From Porphyrobacter sp. (GTDB taxonomy: Bacteria; Pseudomonadota; Alphaproteobacteria; Sphingomonadales; Sphingomonadaceae): a stretch of 5,387 nucleotides of DNA. Numbering within the stretch: the first letter of the stretch is position 1; every line of letters starts with the position of its first letter. The notes under the pieces were generated by a model. The model saw only the letters and a list, made by a program, of their open reading frames with translations, made no database searches and had not been told where the DNA came from. Shown piece by piece: positions 1 through 5,387 of the stretch. The stretch lies in assembly GCA_021732945.1 (NCBI GenBank), contig JAKFWB010000527.1, forward strand, positions 1 through 5,387, in the 5' to 3' direction. Made by a program: the position numbers and the translations under genes.

Positions 1-2539
1 ACCCTGCGGCAATCCCGCCGGTCGCCTCGCGTGTGGCTTCCAGCTTCGCGAGCACCGCCTTGGCCCGCTCCACTACCGGCGCAGGCACCCCGGCAAGCCG
101 CGCGACGGCGAGCCCGTAAGAGCGATCCGCCGGGCCTTGCGCCAATTCATGCAGCAGCACCAGATCGCCCTGCCATTCCCGCGCGCGCACGTGATGGAGC
201 GACAGCGCCTCGCATGTTTCGGCCAGCCGGGCGAGTTCGTGGTAGTGGGTGGCGAACAAACAGCGGCAGCGGATTTGCGAATGCACCGCTTCGGCCACCG
301 CCCAGGCCAGCGCGAGGCCATCATAGGTCGAAGTGCCGCGCCCGACTTCGTCGAGGATCACGAAGCTGCGGGGTGTGGCCTGCGCAAGGATCGCGGCGGT
401 TTCGACCATTTCGACCATGAAGGTCGATCGCCCACGCGCGAGGTTATCCGCCGCGCCGACCCGGCTGAACATCCGGTCGACGAGCCCAATCTGGGCGGCG
501 GTGGCCGGGACGAAACACCCCGCCTGCGCCAGCAGCACGATCAGCGCGTTCTGGCGCAAGAAGGTCGATTTGCCGCCCATGTTCGGCCCGCCGATCAGCC
601 ACAAGCGATTGGCTTCAGCCAGATTGCAATCATTGGCGACGAACCGCTCCCCGGCTTTGGCCAGCGCCGCTTCAACCACAGGATGCCGCCCGCCGGTTAT
701 CGCCAGCCCTGCATCTTCGGCTATCTCAGGGCGGCACCAGTCGCCTTCGGCTGCGCGTTCGGCGTTGGCGGCGGCAACATCGATCCGGGCGAGCGCGGCC
801 GCCGTGGCTGCAATCCGTTCGCGCGCGGCGGCGATTTCGGTGACCAGCTCCTCGAAATGCGCCTCCTCAGCGGCAAGCGCATGGCCTCCGGCCTCGGCGA
901 TCCGCGCGGCTTCCTCGTGCAATTTGAGCGAATTGAACCGCACCGCGCCCGCCATCGTCTGGCGGTGGGTGAAGCCGCTATCGGGCGCCATCAGCGCATC
1001 GGCATGGCGCGCAGGCACCTCGATGAAATAGCCCAGCACCCCGTTGTGGCGGATCTTGAGCGTGGCGATCCCGGTCTCGTCGCGATAGCGCGCCTCCATC
1101 GCGGCAATCGCGCGGCGCGCGTCCCCGGATGTGGCGCGCAGCTCATCGAGCGCGGCGTCATAGCCATCGGCAATATAGCCGCCATTGCTGCGTTCGGTGG
1201 GCGGCGAGGGGACGAGCGCACGGCTGAGCCAATCGGTCAGCGCGCCATGACCAACAAGGCGATCCAGCACCTCATCCAGCAGCGCCGGGCGATCAGGCGC
1301 GCCGCGCAGCCAGTGATGCAGCCTCATCGCCTCGGTCAGCCCATCGCGCAATTGGCCGAGATCGCGCGGGCTTCCCCGGCCTGCCACCACCCGACCGAGC
1401 GCGCGGCCAAGATCGGGGATCGCGCGCAGACTATCGCGCAACTGTGCGCGCTCGATTGGCCGGTCGCGCCAGAATTGCACCAGCGCCAGCCGGTCTTCGA
1501 TGGCCGCGCGGTTGAGCAACGGTGCGGAAAGATCTTCGGCCAGCAGCCGCGATCCGGCCCCGGTGACGCAGCGATCCACCGCGCCGATCAGGCTACCCGC
1601 GCGCCCGCCGGTGGTGGATTCGAGGATTTCGAGGCTCGCCCGCGTTGCCTCGTCGAGCGCCATACCGGCTTGCGCTTCGCGCAGGACCGGGGGCAGAAGC
1701 AATGGCATGTTGCCGCGCCCGACATGGTCGAGATAGGCAATCAACCCGCCCGCCGCGCTGAGCATCGCGCGGCTGAACGCGCCATAGGCATCGAGCGTGG
1801 CGACTCCGTGGATAGCCTTCAGCCGCTCGGCCCCGGCATCGCTGGCGAAGGTGGAGCGCGGGCGATGAATAACAATGTCGCGAGTCCCCGTGAAGACGGG
1901 GACCTCTTGCAGCAAGGCGCTACCCTGCCTGAGGTCCCCGCCTTCGCGGGGACTCGCTTCTGGCACCACCACCTCGCTAGGCCCGATCCGTGCCAAAGCG
2001 GCACCGAGCATGTCGGGCGCGCATTCTTCCAGCACCATCGCCCCGGTCGAAACATCGCAAGCGGCGATCCCGATCATGCCGCGCAATTCCGCCAGCGCAG
2101 CCAGCACATTGGCGCGGCGCGGTTCGAGCAGGGCTTCCTCGGTCAGCGTGCCTGCGGTGACGAGCCGCACAATCGCGCGGCCCACCAGCACCTTGGACGA
2201 AGGCGTGCCTTCCCGCTTGGCCCGCGCCTTCGCCTCATCTGGCGTTTCGACCTGTTCAGCAATCGCCACCCGGCATCCCGCCCGGATCAGGCGCGCGAGG
2301 TAGCTTTCCGCTGAGTGCACCGGCACCCCGCACATCGGGATCGGCGTGCCATTATGCTCGCCGCGCGTGGTCAATGCGATGTCGAGGATCTGAGCAGCGG
2401 TGCGCGCGTCTTCGAAAAACAGCTCGAAGAAATCGCCCATCCGGTAGAACAGCAGCGCATCGCCAGCCTCCTCCCGCAGCGCAAGATATTGCGCCATCAT
2501 CGGAGTGGGCTTGGGATTGTCGAGCGCGGCCATCGTCAT
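1..2539 (-). CDS. mutS: DNA mismatch repair ATPase MutS, C-terminus cut by window edge
   Basis: MutS binds base mismatches and small loops as a dimer and, with ATP, recruits MutL to start strand repair in the cytoplasm. The window holds 846 codons in one open frame; probably only a few tens of residues are missing. Visible in order: the N-terminal mismatch-binding segment RMGDFFELF, with the F-x-E reader at F37/E39; the connector domain; the lever/clamp region with LKIRHNGVLGYFIEV; Walker A GPNMGGKST at 651-659; the STFMVEM signature; Walker B VILDE at 727-731 followed by GRGTS; and the FATHYHEL switch. The start MTMAAL is chosen because GAGG lies 7 nt upstream of the first ATG; the ATG two codons later is less well placed. 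It is transcribed divergently from maeB. Oddity: about 26 residues (195-220) in the connector domain are encoded by a palindromic repeat, without loss of frame. The identification is secure from several motifs. Retained activity is likely but not shown. Confidence 0.97.
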   Translation of the reverse strand, partial: MTMAALDNPKPTPMMAQYLALREEAGDALLFYRMGDFFELFFEDARTAAQILDIALTTRGEHNGTPIPMCGVPVHSAESYLARLIRAGCRVAIAEQVETPDEAKARAKREGTPSSKVLVGRAIVRLVTAGTLTEEALLEPRRANVLAALAELRGMIGIAACDVSTGAMVLEECAPDMLGAALARIGPSEVVVPEASPREGGDLRQGSALLQEVPVFTGTRDIVIHRPRSTFASDAGAERLKAIHGVATLDAYGAFSRAMLSAAGGLIAYLDHVGRGNMPLLLPPVLREAQAGMALDEATRASLEILESTTGGRAGSLIGAVDRCVTGAGSRLLAEDLSAPLLNRAAIEDRLALVQFWRDRPIERAQLRDSLRAIPDLGRALGRVVAGRGSPRDLGQLRDGLTEAMRLHHWLRGAPDRPALLDEVLDRLVGHGALTDWLSRALVPSPPTERSNGGYIADGYDAALDELRATSGDARRAIAAMEARYRDETGIATLKIRHNGVLGYFIEVPARHADALMAPDSGFTHRQTMAGAVRFNSLKLHEEAARIAEAGGHALAAEEAHFEELVTEIAAARERIAATAAALARIDVAAANAERAAEGDWCRPEIAEDAGLAITGGRHPVVEAALAKAGERFVANDCNLAEANRLWLIGGPNMGGKSTFLRQNALIVLLAQAGCFVPATAAQIGLVDRMFSRVGAADNLARGRSTFMVEMVETAAILAQATPRSFVILDEVGRGTSTYDGLALAWAVAEAVHSQIRCRCLFATHYHELARLAETCEALSLHHVRAREWQGDLVLLHELAQGPADRSYGLAVARLAGVPAPVVERAKAVLAKLEATREATGGIAAG
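1881..1956. repeat. Double-palindrome (REP/BIME-like) repeat inserted in frame in mutS
   Basis: Two 26-bp arms, 1881-1906 and 1931-1956, are inverted copies of each other with only 2 differences, separated by 24 bp. Each arm is itself a hairpin: GTCCCCGT-GAAG-ACGGGGAC (1884-1903) and GTCCCCGC-CTTC-GCGGGGAC (1934-1953), each with a perfect 8-bp stem. The two differences between the arms form one base pair of the small stem (T-A in one, C-G in the other), a compensatory change. On the minus strand it is read as part of MutS, giving roughly SPREGGDLRQGSALLQEV followed by PVFTGTR, with no stop. Motifs of this type are abundant dispersed repeats in sphingomonad genomes (from memory, not checked). 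It is too small to encode a transposase, so any spread would depend on an enzyme supplied elsewhere. No clear target duplication is visible. Confidence 0.85.
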
Positions 2540-2684
2540 GGCCTTGCCTCATCCCCTGCGATTCGGAAATGTCCGCCGCTACGGCTTTCCCCCGCGCCGG
2601 GCCATTTCCGGCCTATCGCATCCCCGCGCGCGGCGCTAAGCGCAAACGCGATTTTCCATTCGGACAGGCAGAGGGATCAGCGAT
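2540..2684. promoter_or_regulatory. Divergent mutS/maeB intergenic region
   Basis: These 145 bp must hold the promoters of both mutS (leftward) and maeB (rightward), because the genes face away from each other. I cannot point to convincing -35/-10 boxes, which are often weak in alphaproteobacteria. Two symmetric elements are visible. One is an imperfect inverted repeat, CGGAAATGTCC (2564-2574) and GGCCATTTCCG (2600-2610), matching at 10 of 11 positions with 25 bp between the arms. The other is a perfect short palindrome, GCGCTAAGCGC (2633-2643), about 41 bp upstream of maeB. Either could be an operator; this is inference from symmetry only. Confidence 0.5.
2671..2676 (+). promoter_or_regulatory. 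Ribosome binding site of maeB
   Basis: GAGGGA lies 8 nt upstream of the ATG at 2685, a standard Shine-Dalgarno match and spacing. It fixes the maeB start, and the resulting N-terminus (MAEENKGGFTTREALFYHE) reads like that of other large malic enzymes. Confidence 0.75.
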
Positions 2685-4946
2685 ATGGCGGAAGAGAACA
2701 AAGGCGGTTTCACCACCCGTGAAGCACTGTTCTATCACGAGACGATCCGGCCCGGTAAGCTGGAGATCGTCGCGACCAAGCCGATGACTTCGCAGCGCGA
2801 CCTGAGCCTCGCCTATTCGCCGGGTGTGGCCGCGCCCGTCGAAGCGATTGCCGCCGATCCTTCGCTCGCCGCGCGTTATACCGCCAAGGCCAATCTGGTC
2901 GCGGTGATCTCCAATGGCACAGCCATCCTCGGCCTCGGCAACCTCGGCGCGCTCGCTTCCAAGCCGGTGATGGAAGGCAAGGCGGTGCTGTTCAAGCGCT
3001 TTGCTGACGTGGATTCGATCGACATCGAACTCGACACCGAAGATCCCGAAGCCTTTATCAACGCGGTTGCGCTGATGGAGCCGACCTTTGGCGGCATCAA
3101 CCTTGAAGACATCAAGGCCCCTGAATGCTTCATCATCGAAGCCGCGCTGCGGGAACGCATGAAGATCCCGGTGATGCATGATGATCAGCACGGAACCGCG
3201 ATCATCACCGCCGCCGGCCTGCTCAACGCCTGTCATATCACCGGGCGCGATTTCAAGGACGTGAAGGTTGTGGTCAACGGCGCAGGTGCGGCGGCGATTG
3301 CCTGCACCGCGCTGATCAAGGCGATGGGCGTGCGCCATGAAAACGTGATCATGTGTGATCGCTCCGGCCCGATCACCCCGGGCCGCGACGGCGTGGATCA
3401 ATGGAAAAGCGCCCACGCGGTCGCTACCACGGCCACCAGCCTTGAAGAGGCCTTGGTGGGCGCGGACATCTTCCTCGGCCTGTCTGCGGCGGGTGCATTG
3501 AAGCCTGAATGGGTGCGCAAGATGGCGGACCGGCCGATCATCTTTGCGATGGCCAATCCCGTGCCCGAAATCATGCCTGATGAGGCCAAGGCCGTCCGCC
3601 CCGATGCGATCATCGCCACGGGGCGCAGCGACTTCCCCAATCAGGTCAACAATGTGCTGGGCTTCCCTTTCATCTTCCGCGGCGCGCTGGATGTGCAGGC
3701 GACGACGATCAACGAAGAGATGAAAGTTGCCGCTGCTCAAGCCATCGCGCAGCTCGCCCGGCAGCAGGTGCCCGAAGAAGTCGCGTCGGCCTATGGCAAG
3801 AGCCACAAGTTCGGCACCGATTACATCATCCCCGCCCCGTTCGATCCGCGCCTGATCGAGGTTGTTTCGTCAGCGGTCGCGAAGGCAGCGATGGATTCGG
3901 GCGTGGCCAAGGCGCGAATTGATGATTTCGACGCCTACCGCATCCAGCTGCGGTCGCGCCTCAACCCCACTACATCGGTGCTGAGCGGTGTCTATGAAGT
4001 CGCCAAGGCCAACCCCAAGCGCATGGTGTTTGCCGAAGCGGAAGAGGAAGTGGTACTGCGCGCTGCGATCCAGTACCGCGATTTCGGTTATGGCACGCCG
4101 ATTCTGGTGGGCCGCACAAAAGCGGTGCTCGACAAGCTGCACCAGCTTTCGGTGGGCGATCCGGGCAGCTTCGAAATCCAGAACTCGGCGACCAGCGAGC
4201 ATGTCCCGGCGATGGTCGCGTATCTTTATAAGCGCCTCCAGCGGCGCGGCTATACCGAGCGGGACGTGCGCCGGATGGTCAATCAGGATCGCAACGTCTT
4301 CGCTTCGTTGCTGGTGGCCTTGGGCCACGGAGACGGGATGATCACCGGCATGACCCGCACCTTTGCGCAGACCGTGCGCGAGGTGAACCTGGTGCTCGAT
4401 CACAAGGAAGGCTGCCTGCCGTTTGGCATCCACATGATGATCGGTAAGAACCACACGACCTTCCTGGCCGATACCACCATCAACGAGCGGCCCAATGCCG
4501 AGGAACTCGCTCATATCGCCAAGGAAACCGCAGCGGTCGCCCGGCGCATGGGCCACGAACCGCGCGTGGCGTTCCTCAGCTATTCGACCTTCGGCAACCC
4601 CTCGGGCCAATGGCTCGATAACATCCGCGAGGCGGTTGCGATCCTTGACCGCGAGGATACGGGCTTTGAATATGAAGGCGAAATGGCGCCTGACGCGGCG
4701 CTCAACCCCAAGGTGATGGCGCTGTACCCGTTCAGCCGGTTGTCCGGTCCGGCCAATGTGCTGATCATGCCGGGGCTGCAATCAGCCAACCTGTCGGCCA
4801 AGCTGCTGCGCGAGCTTGGCAGCAATGCCACGATCGGCCCGATGCTGCTGGGCGTGGAAAAGCCGGTGCAGATCGTCCCGATGACCGCGACCGTTCCCGA
4901 TGTGCTGACGCTGGCAGTGCTGGCGAGTGCGGGGGTTGTGGGGTGA
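2685..4946 (+). CDS. maeB: NADP-dependent malic enzyme, MaeB type with phosphotransacetylase-like C-terminal domain
   Basis: This enzyme oxidatively decarboxylates malate to pyruvate and CO2 in the cytoplasm, usually making NADPH; it links the TCA cycle to gluconeogenesis and biosynthesis. The 753 residues match the usual length of the large bacterial form (about 750-770). The malic domain (about 1-430) shows SLAYSPGVA with the general-acid Y44, EGKAVLFK with the catalytic K99, metal ligands E141/D142 in NLEDI and D167 in HDDQHGTA, a Rossmann NGAGAAA at 198-204 with CDRSG at 224-228, NPVPE at 291-295 and FPNQVNNVLGFPF at 317-329. Residues from about 430 on resemble phosphate acetyltransferase (FAEAEEEVVLRAA, the GHGDGMITG stretch, MPGLQSANLSAKLL). 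In known MaeB proteins this domain lacks transferase activity and is thought to sense acetyl-CoA. All key malic-enzyme residues are present and the gene looks functional. NADP preference is inferred from the family. The stop lies 1 nt before a long inverted repeat. Confidence 0.97.
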   Translation: MAEENKGGFTTREALFYHETIRPGKLEIVATKPMTSQRDLSLAYSPGVAAPVEAIAADPSLAARYTAKANLVAVISNGTAILGLGNLGALASKPVMEGKAVLFKRFADVDSIDIELDTEDPEAFINAVALMEPTFGGINLEDIKAPECFIIEAALRERMKIPVMHDDQHGTAIITAAGLLNACHITGRDFKDVKVVVNGAGAAAIACTALIKAMGVRHENVIMCDRSGPITPGRDGVDQWKSAHAVATTATSLEEALVGADIFLGLSAAGALKPEWVRKMADRPIIFAMANPVPEIMPDEAKAVRPDAIIATGRSDFPNQVNNVLGFPFIFRGALDVQATTINEEMKVAAAQAIAQLARQQVPEEVASAYGKSHKFGTDYIIPAPFDPRLIEVVSSAVAKAAMDSGVAKARIDDFDAYRIQLRSRLNPTTSVLSGVYEVAKANPKRMVFAEAEEEVVLRAAIQYRDFGYGTPILVGRTKAVLDKLHQLSVGDPGSFEIQNSATSEHVPAMVAYLYKRLQRRGYTERDVRRMVNQDRNVFASLLVALGHGDGMITGMTRTFAQTVREVNLVLDHKEGCLPFGIHMMIGKNHTTFLADTTINERPNAEELAHIAKETAAVARRMGHEPRVAFLSYSTFGNPSGQWLDNIREAVAILDREDTGFEYEGEMAPDAALNPKVMALYPFSRLSGPANVLIMPGLQSANLSAKLLRELGSNATIGPMLLGVEKPVQIVPMTATVPDVLTLAVLASAGVVG

Positions 4947-4947
4947 G

Positions 4948-5013
4948 ATGTATAGTGATTTAGGTCCGTTTATAGCTTGATGAAGTTATAAATGGGCCTA
5001 AAATACTATATAT
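4948..5013 (+). repeat. 31-bp-arm inverted repeat / long RNA hairpin between maeB and the ATPase gene
   Basis: The left arm is 4948-4978, the loop GATG 4979-4982 and the right arm 4983-5013. Pairing position by position (coordinates sum to 9961), 30 of 31 positions pair in + strand RNA: 25 Watson-Crick and 5 G-U wobbles (4950/5011, 4957/5004, 4965/4996, 4968/4993, 4975/4986), with one A-A mismatch (4958/5003). The sequence is about 30% GC, in sharp contrast to the GC-rich genes on its left. It starts 1 nt after the maeB stop and ends on the second base of the next ATG, so it occupies the whole intergenic gap. There is no run of T after the stem, so it is not a textbook intrinsic terminator, although it may still end or protect the maeB transcript. 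Other readings are a control hairpin for the downstream gene, or a small mobile palindrome or transposon-end remnant. Confidence 0.85.
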
Positions 5014-5387
5014 GGACCCTATTCGAAATCCGTTTGCGCCCGGCGCCGGTTCGCGCCCACCTGAGCTGGCTGGACGTGAAGACACGATTGAAAATGCGCG
5101 CATTGCCCTTCAGCGGGTGCTGCAAAGTCGGTCGGCTCAGTCGCAGATGCTGCTTGGCCTGCGAGGGGTCGGCAAAACCGTCCTGCTTAATAAAATCGAA
5201 GAAATTGCCAGCGATCTTGGATATTTGACTTCATTTATTGAGGCACCAGAAGATAGATCGATCGTCGAGCTACTCTATCCGAAGATACATCAGGTCCTTA
5301 GGAAACTGTCGCTGGCAGAGAGGGCAAAATCGGCAACATATAGTGCTATGAAGGCCTTGCGCGGTTTTGCAGCGGCTTTCAAAATTT
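5012..5387 (+). CDS. P-loop AAA-type ATPase (AAA_16/Orc1-Cdc6-like), N-terminal part, cut by window edge
   Basis: The first 125 residues are present and the frame is open to the window edge. The protein begins MDPIRNPFAPGAGSRPPELAGRE; the LAGRE box at 19-23 is typical of AAA_16-type and STAND-like ATPases that precede the nucleotide site. Walker A is GLRGVGKT at 49-56 (K55), followed by a helix (VLLNKIEEIASDLGY) and a strand (LTSFIEAPED). Walker B and the rest lie beyond the window. No signal peptide or membrane segment is seen. The start is forced: upstream in this frame there is no NTG codon back to a TAG at 4973. No Shine-Dalgarno sequence is visible; the bases before the ATG are AT-rich and form the right arm of a long hairpin. 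GC is lower than in maeB and AGA, AGG, ATA and CTA codons appear, suggesting acquisition. Such ATPases occur as standalone genes and beside effector genes in defence or toxin loci, but no partner is visible, so the function is unassigned. Confidence 0.85.
   Translation, partial: MDPIRNPFAPGAGSRPPELAGREDTIENARIALQRVLQSRSAQSQMLLGLRGVGKTVLLNKIEEIASDLGYLTSFIEAPEDRSIVELLYPKIHQVLRKLSLAERAKSATYSAMKALRGFAAAFKI

Noticed and set aside
1881..1956. CRISPR-like repeat pair, or evidence that mutS is a pseudogene
   Set aside because: There are only two copies, in inverted and not direct orientation, with one 24-bp spacer. The reading frame continues unbroken through the element to the Walker motifs, so it is neither a CRISPR array nor a disrupting insertion.
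137..2314. A 725-codon open frame on the plus strand opposite mutS
   Set aside because: It is codon-aligned with mutS on the opposite strand, where GC-rich third positions suppress stops. Its product is rich in R, A, G, H and Q with no recognisable domain, and the minus-strand MutS reading is beyond doubt.
2613..3806. A 397-codon open frame on the minus strand opposite maeB (and another at 3870-4781)
   Set aside because: These are antisense shadows of maeB with the same cause. The compositions are His/Arg/Asp-rich and no family is recognised.
4987..4992. TATAAA as a -10 box for the ATPase gene
   Set aside because: It matches a -10 sequence, but no credible -35 lies 16-18 bp upstream, and AT-rich DNA throws up such matches easily. 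Not listed as a feature.
4948..5013. Intrinsic (Rho-independent) terminator of maeB
   Set aside because: The stem is long and AT-rich rather than short and GC-rich, and no T-run follows on either strand. Termination cannot be excluded but is not supported by the classic pattern.
4992..5228. A 78-codon plus-strand frame starting inside the hairpin
   Set aside because: It overlaps the ATPase gene out of frame. The ATPase frame has a GRE box and a Walker A motif, while this one has no recognisable domain.

Overview
The window looks like chromosome from an alphaproteobacterium, most likely a sphingomonad (Erythrobacter/Novosphingobium-like). Three things point that way: the GC-rich third positions of the two large genes, the wording of MutS and of the large MaeB-type malic enzyme, and a CCCCGC-CTTC-GCGGGG palindromic repeat of a kind common in that group. 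The taxonomic call is inference; no marker RNA is present.

Layout. Positions 1-2539 hold mutS on the minus strand, complete at its N-terminus and cut by the left window edge shortly before its C-terminus. It carries an in-frame 76-bp double-palindrome repeat at 1881-1956. A 145-bp divergent intergenic region (2540-2684) follows. Positions 2685-4946 hold a full-length maeB on the plus strand (753 aa: malic enzyme plus phosphotransacetylase-like domain). Both genes are core housekeeping functions, mismatch repair and malate-to-pyruvate conversion. Apart from the shared upstream region, nothing suggests they act together.

Immediately after the maeB stop the character of the DNA changes. A 66-bp AT-rich inverted repeat (4948-5013) fills the whole gap to the next start codon. 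In + strand RNA, 30 of its 31 arm positions can pair, with a 4-nt loop. Its right arm ends on the AU of the AUG of a P-loop AAA-type ATPase gene (5012 onward) that runs off the right edge. That gene has lower GC (about 52% by hand count) and codons such as AGA, AGG, ATA and CTA. I read it as the first gene of an acquired accessory segment inserted downstream of maeB. Its partner genes, if any, lie outside the window.

Most worth a second look: (1) the long wobble-paired hairpin that appears able to occlude the ATPase start codon, and (2) the repeat element translated inside mutS, whose two arms differ only by one compensatory base-pair change. No RNA genes, CRISPR arrays, tRNAs or complete insertion sequences were seen.
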